37,967 nucleotides of DNA, taken from positions 1-37,967 of the forward strand of contig CAKRRG010000026.1 in NCBI GenBank assembly GCA_934394545.1, given 5' to 3'. The position numbers and the translations under genes are program-made. The stretch comes from an uncultured Blautia sp. (GTDB lineage: Bacteria > Bacillota > Clostridia > Lachnospirales > Lachnospiraceae). Below the pieces are notes generated by a model. The model saw only the letters and a program-made list of their open reading frames with translations, searched no databases and was not told the DNA's origin. Shown here piece after piece: positions 1 to 7,758 of this stretch (the stretch's first letter is position 1; every line of letters begins with the position of its first letter).

Positions 1-1148
1 TCCTCCTTGCTCATAAGCGGGAGTGATACTTCCTCGTCCTGTGTAATCAGAGTCAGAACATTGGTGTCCCCCTGGAATCCGGCACCTGCCATCTTTACAT
101 TGTTGGCTGCCACCATATCCAGATTTTTCTTTGTAAGTTTGACTCTGGAATTACCGAGCATATTTTGTGTTTCCATGGAAAAACCACACAGAAACTGTCT
201 ATCTGGTTTGTGCTCACCCAGATATTTCAAAATGTCATCTGTCCTTTCAAGGGCAATAGACATGTCATCGTCTTTCTTTTTAATCTTTTCATTGCTTACC
301 GTTGCAGGACGATAGTCTGCCACTGCTGCAGCTTTGATAATAATATCCTGCTCCTGGCTGACCGCAGTCACTGCTTCGTACATCTCTCTGGCCGTTACCA
401 CAGGAACCACCTTCACAAATGGAGGCGGCGTAAGGGCAGTACGTCCACTGACCAGTGTGACATCTGCTCCCCTTAGCATTGCCATTTTCGCAATGGCATA
501 TCCCATCTTCCCGGAAGAGTGATTGGTGATATAACGTACCGGATCAATGGCTTCCTGCGTAGGGCCTGCTGTAACCAGTACCTTCAGTCCTTTCATATCC
601 TTTTCGCAGGCGCACTCTTTTAAAATATAGTTTAAAAGGGTCTCTGGCTCTGGCATTTTACCTGCACCGGTATCACCACATGCAAGGTAGCCTACCGCAG
701 GATCGATCACTTCGTAACCATAATGCGCCAGGGTCTTCATATTATCCTGGACAATGGGATTCTCATACATATTGGTATTCATAGCCGGGGAAATATACTT
801 CCGGCATCTGCATGCCAGAATCGTCGTTGTAAGCATATCATCTGCAATTCCATGCGCCAGCTTACCGATTACATTCGCACTGGCAGGTGCGATCATCACC
901 ACATCTGCCTTCTTGGCAATCGACACATGTTCCACCTGAAACTGGAAATTCCGGTCAAAGGTATCCACAAGACATTTATTCCCGGTAAGGGTCTCAAAGG
1001 TTATGGGATTTATAAAATTAGTGGCATTCCTGGTCATAAGAACATGAACATCTGCGTGCTGCTTCTTTAACGCGCTTGCCAGATATGCAATCTTATACGC
1101 AGCAATACTTCCTGTGACTCCCAGAAGAATCGTCTTTCCCTCTAACAT
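1..1148 (-). CDS. coaBC: CoaBC, phosphopantothenoylcysteine decarboxylase / phosphopantothenate-cysteine ligase (3' end off window)
   Basis: This bifunctional flavoenzyme makes 4'-phosphopantetheine for coenzyme A in the cytoplasm: CTP-dependent ligation of cysteine to phosphopantothenate, then decarboxylation. I translated it from the minus strand. The N-terminal CoaC domain shows the Rossmann start GVTGSIAAYK, the catalytic histidine in VEHVS (about residue 74), the PAMNTNM motif (121-127) and the active-site cysteine in ACGDTGAGKM (Cys157). The CoaB ligase domain follows with GPTQEAIDPVRYI, NHSSGKMGYAIA and AAAVADYRP. The reading frame runs through position 1 with no stop, so roughly the last few residues are missing. 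The ATG at 1148 follows a GAGGG ribosome site and a good promoter at 1223-1252. It is divergent from mnmM. The assignment is secure. Confidence 0.95.
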   Translation of the reverse strand, partial: MLEGKTILLGVTGSIAAYKIAYLASALKKQHADVHVLMTRNATNFINPITFETLTGNKCLVDTFDRNFQFQVEHVSIAKKADVVMIAPASANVIGKLAHGIADDMLTTTILACRCRKYISPAMNTNMYENPIVQDNMKTLAHYGYEVIDPAVGYLACGDTGAGKMPEPETLLNYILKECACEKDMKGLKVLVTAGPTQEAIDPVRYITNHSSGKMGYAIAKMAMLRGADVTLVSGRTALTPPPFVKVVPVVTAREMYEAVTAVSQEQDIIIKAAAVADYRPATVSNEKIKKKDDDMSIALERTDDILKYLGEHKPDRQFLCGFSMETQNMLGNSRVKLTKKNLDMVAANNVKMAGAGFQGDTNVLTLITQDEEVSLPLMSKE

Positions 1149-1222
1149 TATTATCCCTCATTTCTCTTTTCTTAAAGGATAAAAGCCCAAGGTTGGATTT
1201 CTGTCTTTCATCCGTATCGCTT

Positions 1223-1252
1223 ATTATAAAGCAAATCCTTATCAGATTGCAA
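1223..1252 (-). promoter_or_regulatory. Sigma-70-type promoter of coaBC
   Basis: On the minus strand a TTGCAA -35 (1247-1252) and a perfect TATAAT -10 (1223-1228) are 18 nt apart, about 75 nt upstream of the coaBC ATG. It is read from the sequence only. It lies back to back with the mnmM promoter. Confidence 0.65.
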
Positions 1253-1268
1253 CGTATTTTTTATATGT

Positions 1269-1297
1269 TTAACTTTTCGTACAAAATTTGCTATAAT
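1269..1297 (+). promoter_or_regulatory. Sigma-70-type promoter of mnmM
   Basis: TTAACT (1269-1274) and TATAAT (1292-1297) are separated by 17 nt. Transcription would start near 1304, which excludes the in-frame ATG at 1299 as the translation start and supports the ATG at 1332. Confidence 0.6.
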
Positions 1298-1331
1298 CAT
1301 GTATGACTACCAGTATCAAGAAAGGAAAACC

Positions 1332-1892
1332 ATGAACTATCAGATCACACAGTGGTGCGCCCACTTTATCACAGAACATGTAAAAGAAGGTGACCTTTGC
1401 ATTGACGCTACCATGGGAAATGGAAACGACACCTTACTACTCTCCCATCTTTGTGGGGAAAAAGGGCATGTACTCGCCTTTGACATTCAGGAACAGGCCC
1501 TGACCAATACCAAAAATCGTCTTATAAAAGAACAAGCAGCTCACAATTATGAGCTGTTTCTGGATTCCCATATAAATATGGGAAAATACGCAGAGCCCAT
1601 GAGTGTAAGCTGCATTGTGTTTAATTTCGGTTATCTTCCAGGGGGTGATCATAGCCTTGCCACCAAAGCATGCTCCAGCATTCAGGCCTTGAACATATCC
1701 CTTAACCTGTTAAAAAAGAATGGGATCCTTATGCTTTGTATTTACAGTGGCGGGGACTCTGGGTTTGAAGAGCGGGATGCACTGCTTAAATGGCTGAAGG
1801 AACTGGATCCCAGAAGGTATCTGGTTATCAAAACCGAATACTACAATCGTCCGAATCACCCACCTATCCCAGTACTTGTGGTAAAGCTATGA
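1332..1892 (+). CDS. mnmM: MnmM (YtqB-type) tRNA 5-aminomethyl-2-thiouridine methyltransferase
   Basis: This is a class I SAM-dependent methyltransferase of the YtqB/PF06962 family, annotated in the past as an rRNA methylase. B. subtilis YtqB has been renamed MnmM because it methylates nm5(s2)U34 of tRNA. The 186-residue protein has the SAM-binding motif DATMGNGND at residues 25-33, an acidic residue after strand 2 (AFDIQE), and the family-specific NFGYLPGGDHSLATK segment near residues 98-112. The usual length is about 190 residues. I start at the ATG at 1332 because an AAAGGA site precedes it and because the promoter -10 at 1292-1297 leaves the in-frame ATG at 1299 outside the transcript. 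It is a single gene, divergent from coaBC and convergent with the cyclophilin gene. The family is certain; the exact tRNA substrate is by homology. Confidence 0.88.
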   Translation: MNYQITQWCAHFITEHVKEGDLCIDATMGNGNDTLLLSHLCGEKGHVLAFDIQEQALTNTKNRLIKEQAAHNYELFLDSHINMGKYAEPMSVSCIVFNFGYLPGGDHSLATKACSSIQALNISLNLLKKNGILMLCIYSGGDSGFEERDALLKWLKELDPRRYLVIKTEYYNRPNHPPIPVLVVKL

Positions 1893-1920
1893 GCTTCCCT
1901 ATTTTATAAATCGTATCTTA

Positions 1921-2730
1921 TCAGTCAAGAATGGTGACACTTGTCATCACTGGCTGATCTGCTGCGGAAATTGTTCCATTACTATCGGTTGGCTTGGCAT
2001 CCTTACAGATCTGGTCTACAATGTCCATTCCCTCTGTTACATGACCGAAGGCTGCATACTGTCCGTCCAGATAAGTGCTGTCAGACTGTACAATAAAGAA
2101 CTGAGAGCTTGCGCTGTCCGGATCAGAAGTTCTTGCCATCGAGATAACACCTCTTTCATGGGAAATATCATTTTTCACACCATTCTCAGAGAATTCTCCC
2201 TTGATGGTCTTATCAGATCCGCCTCTTCCGGTTCCTTCCGGGTCTCCGCCCTGGATCATAAAGCCGTCAATAATTCGGTGGAAGGTAAGTCCATCATAAA
2301 AATGCTCCTGCGCCAGCTTTACAAAGTTTGTAACACTGATGGGTGCAGTATCTGCGTCCAGCTCCAGCTTAATCGTGCCATATTCCTTCACTTCAATTTC
2401 CGCATGATGAAGACCGGTAAGGGGCTCTGAGGTATCCAGAACCGCACTGGTGTCCTCTTCTTCTGCCTCTGTACCGTCGTTAGCTTCATCCTCGGAACCG
2501 TCTGTAAAGCCGGAAACCTCCTCAGCCTCTTTCTCCGACTGTTCAGAAGCTTCATCCTGCTTCGAACTTTCATCCTGTTTCAAACTTTCATCCTGTTTCA
2601 AACTTTCGTCCTGTTTCGAAGTCTCATCCGTGCTGTCAGCCTCCTTGGCTTCCTTTGTACCACATCCTGCCAGCATTCCTACTGAAAGAGATGCTATCAT
2701 AAGTATTGCCATGATTTTTCTTTTTTTCAT
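1921..2730 (-). CDS. Cyclophilin-type peptidyl-prolyl isomerase lipoprotein
   Basis: This is an extracytoplasmic peptidyl-prolyl cis-trans isomerase that would help fold secreted proteins at the membrane surface. Residues 1-23 are a lipoprotein signal peptide with lipobox LAGC (Cys23). Residues 30-105 are a highly acidic, low-complexity linker containing four six-residue repeats built on KQDES (38-61). From about residue 108 the cyclophilin domain follows, with the catalytic FHRII and MIQGGD motifs, SSQFFI, and YAAFGHV near the end. Human cyclophilin A has a tryptophan where this protein has a shorter loop, which is usual for bacterial PpiB forms. An AATTGGAGG site precedes the ATG. It lies only 35 nt below the permease stop on the same strand, so it may be read from the upstream operon. 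Confidence 0.92.
   Translation of the reverse strand: MKKRKIMAILMIASLSVGMLAGCGTKEAKEADSTDETSKQDESLKQDESLKQDESSKQDEASEQSEKEAEEVSGFTDGSEDEANDGTEAEEEDTSAVLDTSEPLTGLHHAEIEVKEYGTIKLELDADTAPISVTNFVKLAQEHFYDGLTFHRIIDGFMIQGGDPEGTGRGGSDKTIKGEFSENGVKNDISHERGVISMARTSDPDSASSQFFIVQSDSTYLDGQYAAFGHVTEGMDIVDQICKDAKPTDSNGTISAADQPVMTSVTILD
2548..2619 (-). repeat. Four tandem 18-bp repeats in the cyclophilin linker
   Basis: Four consecutive 18-bp units encode variants of SKQDES/LKQDES. They differ by a few bases, and the middle two are nearly identical. The length is a whole number of codons per unit, so gain or loss of units would change only linker length. Confidence 0.85.
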
Positions 2731-2765
2731 AGTATTATGCCTCCAATTCTAAGTTATTCTGGTTC

Positions 2766-4025
2766 TTAATTCTGTCTTATTGCTCCATTATTTCTGGTGA
2801 ACACCAACTGTCCCACCGCATAGCATGCAACAGCGACAACCATACCATTGATAGAAGCAACGCCCCAATCCAGCACATTTGCCACAATTGCACCGAGGAT
2901 AACACCTGCAACAGAGTACCAGTTTACTGTTTTTAAACGGGGATTTTCTACTTCATAGTCTTTTTTATTCATAAAATAGTCAATTACAACAATGATACCA
3001 ACTGGCGGAAGGGTACAGTTGAGAATGTTCAGCCAGCCGCAGAAATTATAATACAGCCATACAGAAGCCACCGTTCCGATCAAACCGGAAATCAGTACCA
3101 TTGGTTTCTTTTTCTGATGAAAAATGTTTGCAAGACCAAGTCCTGCTGTATACAATGCGTTGTCATTGGTTGTCCAGATATTCAATCCAAGTACCAGAAC
3201 CGCCAGATAAAACAGATTCAAACGAAGCATAACCTCGAAAATATCATTTCCACCTACGAAAATTGAGGACACTGCTCCAAAGAAAAACATCAGAGAGTTC
3301 CCAATGAAAAATGCAACTACCGTAGTAACCGCACCCACTTTACCATTTTTTGCAAAACGGGCAAAGTTAGGAGTAGCTGTTCCGCCAGACACGAAAGAAC
3401 CTACAACCAGTCCTGCACCACCGATAATCGTCAGACTTCCGCTGGATTTCGCAAACTGGTCAATAATCGTTCCATCTCCTTGATTCACTGCCATGATCAT
3501 GGCTACCGTACCAAGAACCGCTACGAGTGGAACTGCAATATAGCTTACGATCGTAAGGGAGTCAATTCCAAAATATGCGGAAGCTGTCATGCACACACCT
3601 GCCAGAATTACCAATCCCCACATTGCAGCATCACTTCCCCCAAGAAGCTCTTTGGATACCGGAATCGCAAACATAGCAAGACCTACACCAAACCATCCGA
3701 TCTGTGTAAAGCTGATCATTGCAGACGGAAGATATGAGCCCTTCTCACCGAATGCTCTTTTTGCCAGAAGATCCAGTGATAAACCGGTCTTTGCGCCAAC
3801 ATAACCAAGCAGTCCGGTATATGCACCAAGAATTACGCCTCCAAGGATCAGAGATTCCACAAATCCCCAGAAATCAAGACCTTCTGCCAGCTGCTGTCCT
3901 ACCCACATGCTTGCTGAAAAGAATGTAAATCCCAGCATGATCATAAACATGGTGACCAATCCCTTGCGGCTGCCTGAAGGGACCGCTTTCCCCGCAAAGT
4001 CTACATCTTTTTTCTCTTTTGCCAT
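2766..4025 (-). CDS. codB: NCS1-family cytosine/nucleobase permease (CodB-like)
   Basis: This is a cytoplasmic membrane symporter of the nucleobase:cation symporter-1 family, close to cytosine permease CodB. The 419 residues match the usual length and hold about twelve hydrophobic segments. The first starts near residue 24 (VTMFMIMLGFTFFSASMW), and family-typical stretches follow: SFTQIGWFGVGLAMFAIP, the GGTATPNFARFAK loop and WTTNDNALYTAGL. It lies 106 nt downstream of a phosphoribosyltransferase-like gene on the same strand, and the two are probably co-transcribed. The cargo could be cytosine, another pyrimidine or a related purine base; the sequence alone does not settle this. No cytosine deaminase gene is visible in the window, which makes the name CodB a family label more than a proven function. 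Confidence 0.85.
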   Translation of the reverse strand: MAKEKKDVDFAGKAVPSGSRKGLVTMFMIMLGFTFFSASMWVGQQLAEGLDFWGFVESLILGGVILGAYTGLLGYVGAKTGLSLDLLAKRAFGEKGSYLPSAMISFTQIGWFGVGLAMFAIPVSKELLGGSDAAMWGLVILAGVCMTASAYFGIDSLTIVSYIAVPLVAVLGTVAMIMAVNQGDGTIIDQFAKSSGSLTIIGGAGLVVGSFVSGGTATPNFARFAKNGKVGAVTTVVAFFIGNSLMFFFGAVSSIFVGGNDIFEVMLRLNLFYLAVLVLGLNIWTTNDNALYTAGLGLANIFHQKKKPMVLISGLIGTVASVWLYYNFCGWLNILNCTLPPVGIIVVIDYFMNKKDYEVENPRLKTVNWYSVAGVILGAIVANVLDWGVASINGMVVAVACYAVGQLVFTRNNGAIRQN

Positions 4026-4131
4026 TTTTTTACCTGGTTACTGATTTTCTCCAGCAACCTTTCCCTTTCTTTTTTGTATATAGTCAAGGGACAGTCAGTG
4101 TTTGTTTCTGCCTGTCCCCCGATTTTCCATT

Positions 4132-5220
4132 TTACAGAATGTATTTACGCAATGCGGTTGTAAATTCTTCAATTCTCTGTTCTGCAATTTCTTTCAGGGT
4201 CACATTCTCAAGGCAGTCTGCGAAACGCATCTCCATTTCATAGAGCCACTTTGTCTCCGGAGACTGGATCTCCTGGAAATGGTTGCATACGATCCATTCC
4301 TCGTAACTGATCGGAAGGCTGTAGCCCAGTTTTTCCCGGATCAGATCATGCATGCTGATCACGTCGCAGCGTTCCAGCATGCCCTTCCAGAAATCAAGAA
4401 CCTCTTCCACATGTTCATGGATCTCGTATCTTCTGGCACCGCCATCGTAAATAATACATTTCTCAAACAGAGGATTCCGCATGGAAAGAGTTTCTCTTCT
4501 GAATTCCGGTGCAATGATGCCGTCTTTCCAATAGAAATCCACATCCGGAAGGTTGATACCTGAAACACCTTTATCCTGGTAAGTACTGAAAATCCCCTCA
4601 TAGTATACTGTGATAAATCCTTCAAAGTCAGGCCAGTATTCCCTGATCTCACCAGTCAGGTTCTCCAGAATCTCAATTCCCTTGGTACCGCCAATGGTAA
4701 AAATAATAATATTTCGAAGCTGTGCATTATGGGCACGGTAAAAATCTGTCACATAGCGAAGACAGTGAATCAAAGTCTCTCCGGAAGCAATGATATCACC
4801 AATCATCAAAGTGCTGTCCGGTACCATGGTCAGTTTGCTGTACTTAATCTCCAGACCTGCAATCTCATCTGCCTTAAAGACACGCTCACTGGATAAAAAG
4901 CTGATATCATGTACACGGATATGTTCTCTGTAGCAGCTTTCTTCCAAAGGATAATTTAATGCCCCTCTAAGAATGGATAAAATATTTGCAGTTGTCACTT
5001 TCTTCTGCTCCTTAAAATAATAGAGCATCTGTGAAGTAGATGGAATCAGACAATGATATACTTCATAACCAACTACCTCCGGAGTGTTCATCAGCTTTCT
5101 TGTCTCAGCCTCAGATACCACATAATATTCATTTACATAATCTCCTCCTGCCAGCTTGTAGCAGTCTACGCCCTGCTCAGAAAATTCTCTGACCAGTCTT
5201 ACGTTTTCCCAGTTTCTCAT
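4132..5220 (-). CDS. Uncharacterised phosphoribosyltransferase-like protein
   Basis: The 362-residue cytoplasmic protein has no signal peptide. Its clearest landmark is STLMIGDIIASGETL at residues 136-150, which resembles the PRPP-binding loop of type I phosphoribosyltransferases (hydrophobic residues, acidic pair, small residues, GxT). The usual pair of acidic residues is reduced to one (GD), so activity may differ. A conserved-looking segment IIIFTIGGTKGIE follows near 170, like the second Rossmann strand of the fold. I start at the ATG at 5220 because a TTGGAGGAAAG site lies 6-8 nt upstream; an in-frame ATG at 5340 has none. It precedes the NCS1 permease on the same strand, which suggests that the pair takes up and handles a base. 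I do not recognise a named family. Confidence 0.7.
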   Translation of the reverse strand: MRNWENVRLVREFSEQGVDCYKLAGGDYVNEYYVVSEAETRKLMNTPEVVGYEVYHCLIPSTSQMLYYFKEQKKVTTANILSILRGALNYPLEESCYREHIRVHDISFLSSERVFKADEIAGLEIKYSKLTMVPDSTLMIGDIIASGETLIHCLRYVTDFYRAHNAQLRNIIIFTIGGTKGIEILENLTGEIREYWPDFEGFITVYYEGIFSTYQDKGVSGINLPDVDFYWKDGIIAPEFRRETLSMRNPLFEKCIIYDGGARRYEIHEHVEEVLDFWKGMLERCDVISMHDLIREKLGYSLPISYEEWIVCNHFQEIQSPETKWLYEMEMRFADCLENVTLKEIAEQRIEEFTTALRKYIL

Positions 5221-5398
5221 CTGTGCTTTCCTCCAACCATTTTCTGCATATAAAGTTCTTATAGTTTTTTCCGTAAAAAAAGCCCTCTTTTGCAAAAGAT
5301 CACTTGCAATACTCCAGCAAAAGACAGCCTGTTTCCCCAATTACCAAAGATGATATGATGAATAGCCTTAATTGTCAAGTACAAATTAATCCTACATC

Positions 5399-5427
5399 TT
5401 GTCACATTGTGTAATGTCTGCTAAAAT
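5399..5427 (+). promoter_or_regulatory. Sigma-70-type promoter of luxS
   Basis: TTGTCA (5399-5404) and TAAAAT (5422-5427) are 17 nt apart. The start would be near 5434, giving a leader of about 34 nt, too short for a SAM riboswitch. Confidence 0.65.
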
Positions 5428-5467
5428 CAAGGAATACATTAATTTTTTTAGAAAGTGAGGTTTTTTT

Positions 5468-5947
5468 ATGGAAAAGATTACCAGTTTTACAATAGATCAC
5501 ATAAAGCTTCAGCCAGGAGTTTATGTTTCCCGTAAGGATCCGGTTGGAAACAATGTGGTCACCACCTTTGATATCCGTATGACGTCCCCTAACGAGGAGC
5601 CTGTTATGAACACAGCAGAGCTTCACACCATTGAGCATCTCGCCGCTACTTTTCTCCGAAACCATAAGGAATTCGGATCCAAAATGCTCTACTGGGGACC
5701 AATGGGCTGCCGCACCGGCAATTATCTGCTGCTGAATGGAGATTATGAGTCCAAGGATATCGTTCCGCTTATGATCGAGACCTTTGAATTTATTCGTGAT
5801 TTTGAAGGTGAAGTTCCCGGAGCCTCTGCGAAGGACTGCGGAAATTATCTGGATATGAACCTTGGAATGGCTAAGTATCTGGCTAAGAAGTTTCTGGATG
5901 AAGTGCTGTATGATATTAAGCCGGACAGACTGGTTTATCCGGAGTAA
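5468..5947 (+). CDS. luxS: LuxS, S-ribosylhomocysteine lyase
   Basis: LuxS cleaves S-ribosylhomocysteine to homocysteine and DPD, the precursor of autoinducer-2, in the activated methyl cycle. The 159 residues match the family. The metal-binding motif HTIEH is at residues 53-57, the catalytic cysteine is in MGCRTG (Cys81), and the third ligand cysteine is in AKDCGN (Cys124). The ATG at 5468 follows a GTGAGG site. It is a single gene with its own promoter at 5399-5427 and a strong terminator at 5965-6014. No Pfs nucleosidase gene is nearby. A 197-codon reading frame on the opposite strand is a shadow. The assignment is secure. Confidence 0.97.
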   Translation: MEKITSFTIDHIKLQPGVYVSRKDPVGNNVVTTFDIRMTSPNEEPVMNTAELHTIEHLAATFLRNHKEFGSKMLYWGPMGCRTGNYLLLNGDYESKDIVPLMIETFEFIRDFEGEVPGASAKDCGNYLDMNLGMAKYLAKKFLDEVLYDIKPDRLVYPE

Positions 5948-5964
5948 TTTTTTATTACATAAAA

Positions 5965-6014
5965 ACGCTATGTAGACGAACACGAAAATGTCCATTTACA
6001 TAGCGTCTTTTATT
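5965..6014 (+). terminator. Terminator of luxS, probably bidirectional
   Basis: A perfect 10-bp inverted repeat, ACGCTATGTA (5965-5974) with TACATAGCGT (5997-6006), is followed by CTTTTATT. On the other strand the same stem is followed by TTTTTATG, so it can also stop the convergent SH3 lipoprotein gene. Confidence 0.8.
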
Positions 6015-6030
6015 CTCTATGATTTCATTA

Positions 6031-6525
6031 TCATCCTGCTACTGCCTGATCTGCTGCCGCTTCCGCACTGCCATCTGTAGCTGCCTGATCAGCAGTTCCC
6101 TCAGCTGCGCCTTCCGCTGCCACTGCACTTACATAATCTCCTGATACATATGCAGTCTGTCCTTCATAAGAAACCTCAATCCAGCCATTGTCACATACAC
6201 CCGTGCTTGTAAGCTGAGTACCGCTTGCTACGCCTGCGATGAGAGTCGCATCTGCACTTGCATCTGCACGAAGGTTCACATCTGCATTTGCAACATATGT
6301 ACCATCCTGTTTCGTAACATTTACGCCACTTGCGGTCTGCTCAACAACCGGTTCAGGAGTAGGAGTAACCTCCGGTGTAGGAGTTGCCTCCGGTGTGGGA
6401 GTCGGAATCGGGGTTGGGGTTGCCTGTATAACTGTAACGCTTGCTCCTGCACCTTCCTCAAATCCACATCCTGGAATGCAAAGTGCTGCGCCAAGAAGCA
6501 GAACTGCTAAACCTGCTTTTTTCAT
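6031..6525 (-). CDS. SH3-domain lipoprotein of unknown role
   Basis: This is a cell-surface lipoprotein of 164 residues. Residues 1-20 are a signal peptide with lipobox IPGC (Cys20). Residues 36-59 are a Thr-Pro-rich spacer of TPTP units, typical of wall-spanning linkers. From about residue 66 to 136 there is a bacterial SH3 domain, with VNLRADAS at the start and GWIEVSYEGQTAYVSGDYV near its end; such domains commonly bind peptidoglycan or peptide ligands. The tail is rich in alanine and acidic residues (AAEGAAEG and related) and likely disordered. An AGGAGGAATTATATT site precedes the ATG. It has its own promoter at 6627-6655 and a 7-bp hairpin (6544-6561) in the leader just before the ribosome site. 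No catalytic domain is seen, so its job is unknown beyond surface attachment. Confidence 0.85.
   Translation of the reverse strand: MKKAGLAVLLLGAALCIPGCGFEEGAGASVTVIQATPTPIPTPTPEATPTPEVTPTPEPVVEQTASGVNVTKQDGTYVANADVNLRADASADATLIAGVASGTQLTSTGVCDNGWIEVSYEGQTAYVSGDYVSAVAAEGAAEGTADQAATDGSAEAAADQAVAG
6349..6420 (-). repeat. Degenerate Thr-Pro repeat tract in the SH3 lipoprotein
   Basis: The tract encodes alternating TPTP blocks separated by PIP, EA, EV and EP. The units EATPTP and EVTPTP are near-identical 18-bp repeats. It is a flexible wall-spanning linker. Confidence 0.8.
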
Positions 6526-6543
6526 AATATAATTCCTCCTTTA

Positions 6544-6561
6544 CAAAGCAATCATGCTTTG
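6544..6561 (-). promoter_or_regulatory. Small hairpin in the leader of the SH3 lipoprotein gene
   Basis: CAAAGCA (6544-6550) pairs perfectly with TGCTTTG (6555-6561) around a 4-nt loop. It lies just upstream of the ribosome binding site. It has no U-tract, so it is not a terminator; it might affect mRNA stability or start access. Confidence 0.4.
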
Positions 6562-6626
6562 AATTGATTCATTTTCTCTTTCATGAATATTACAAAAACT
6601 CTCTCTTTTTGCAAATCGTTACAATT

Positions 6627-6655
6627 AATATACAGTATTATTACATTTTTTGCAA
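6627..6655 (-). promoter_or_regulatory. Promoter of the SH3 lipoprotein gene
   Basis: On the minus strand TTGCAA (6650-6655) and TATATT (6627-6632) are 17 nt apart. The leader would be about 95 nt and would include the hairpin at 6544-6561. Confidence 0.6.
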
Positions 6656-6680
6656 CCCTAACTTTCTTTTCTGTTAAAGT

Positions 6681-7679
6681 TTACACCCGTTCAAATACCA
6701 CCGTTACCTGCCCACCGCAGATCATGCCAAGGCTGTCCTTGCCGTCTGCAGTTAATGCATAGTGCTTTACTTCTTTATCCTTTACTTCTTTGCAGTGATG
6801 GATGACTTCAAATTCTACTTTGCCGCCTCCGATGCTGCCTGTGATATGGCCGGAAGGCTCTACGAACATTTTACTTCCCACCCCTCTTGGGGAAGAGCCG
6901 GATTTCTCTGCGATCGTGACCATCACTCCCTGACGTCCTTCCAATACTGCCAATTCTACTTTTTCATCACAATAAGCAGAATAATGCTGGTTCTTCACCT
7001 GAATGATCTCTGCCATAATGCTCACTGCAATCTCCTCTGGAAGCTGTCCACCAAGGGGAATTCCAATGGGAGCATGAACTTCATCCAGCTGTCCCTGGGT
7101 GTAACCCTCCTTCAGAAGATTTTCCCGGGTGATCCGCACTTTATTTTTGCTGCCGATCATGCCCAGATATTCATATGGACGGTCAAGAAGCCTGCGAAGA
7201 CAATCTGCATCTCCAATGTGGCCTCTGGTAAGAATCACATAATACGAATTGTCATAAGGCGCAATGTATTGATCCAGATTTTTAAAATCGCCGTATACCA
7301 GCTGGTCTGCCTCTGGAAAGCGCTCCTTTGTCACAAAGTCTTCTCTGTCATCCATAATGGTTACATGAAAGCCAAGCATTTTCCCAAGATGGGCGGTAGG
7401 CTGTGATACGTGACCACCGCCAAAGATCACAAGCCGCGGATTCTTACGGTAATCTTCTACAAAAAGACGGTGACCGTCTGCTTCCACAACCTTCGTTTCC
7501 CTGGTCTCATCCAGAATGTTCAAATAATTGCTCCAGATAGATCCGTCATCTGGATTTTCCGGGAGCAACTGTGTACCGGGATCCAGGATACATTTTTTCC
7601 CCATATAGGGTCCATCCAGAAAAATCCCGGTTTTTACTCTGCCTTTTTCATTCAGGCTCTGGTAGATTTTATTGTACAT
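6681..7679 (-). CDS. XdhC/CoxI-family molybdenum-hydroxylase maturation protein with reversed domain order
   Basis: Proteins of the XdhC/CoxI family bind molybdenum cofactor, help insert its terminal sulfur, and load it into xanthine-dehydrogenase-type enzymes. Here the Rossmann-like XdhC C-domain comes first (IFGGGHVSQP at 85-94, LTRGH at 150-154, YLGMIGSKNK at 171-180, HAPIGIPLGG at 202-211). The CoxI-type domain comes last (GSSPRGVGSK at 261-270, GSIGGGKVE at 281-289, GMICGG at 318-323, with the conserved cysteine). In canonical XdhC the order is the opposite. Both domains look intact, so this is a permuted form and not a fragment. GAGGTGAAGG precedes the ATG at 7679. It is divergent from the symporter gene and likely serves the hydroxylases further along. 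Confidence 0.85.
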   Translation of the reverse strand: MYNKIYQSLNEKGRVKTGIFLDGPYMGKKCILDPGTQLLPENPDDGSIWSNYLNILDETRETKVVEADGHRLFVEDYRKNPRLVIFGGGHVSQPTAHLGKMLGFHVTIMDDREDFVTKERFPEADQLVYGDFKNLDQYIAPYDNSYYVILTRGHIGDADCLRRLLDRPYEYLGMIGSKNKVRITRENLLKEGYTQGQLDEVHAPIGIPLGGQLPEEIAVSIMAEIIQVKNQHYSAYCDEKVELAVLEGRQGVMVTIAEKSGSSPRGVGSKMFVEPSGHITGSIGGGKVEFEVIHHCKEVKDKEVKHYALTADGKDSLGMICGGQVTVVFERV

Positions 7680-7707
7680 AGTCCTTCACCTCATCCTCAG
7701 AATTTCA

Positions 7708-7736
7708 TTGCTGTTTTCATTCTGATATATTATAAT
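7708..7736 (+). promoter_or_regulatory. Promoter of the DAACS symporter gene
   Basis: TTGCTG (7708-7713) and TATAAT (7731-7736) are 17 nt apart. The start would fall at about 7743, next to the GGAGG site, giving a very short leader. Its -10 overlaps that of the divergent promoter at 7729-7758. Confidence 0.6.
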
Positions 7737-7758
7737 ACATCCGGAGGAATTTACACAA
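7729..7758 (-). promoter_or_regulatory. Promoter of the XdhC-like gene, overlapping the divergent one
   Basis: On the minus strand TTGTGT (7753-7758) and TATAAT (7729-7734) are 18 nt apart. Its -35 reaches the first base of the symporter ATG, and its -10 shares four bases with the opposing -10. Confidence 0.5.

Noticed and set aside
5428..5467. SAM riboswitch before luxS
   Set aside because: The leader from the predicted start is about 34 nt, too short for any known SAM class.
5402..5995. 197-codon reading frame on the minus strand across luxS
   Set aside because: It covers luxS and its promoter; LuxS is unambiguous and the opposite frame shows no domain.
7410..7757. In-frame N-terminal extension of the symporter
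   Set aside because: The extension overlaps the divergent XdhC-like gene, and GGAGGAAT with a promoter marks the ATG at 7758 as the start.
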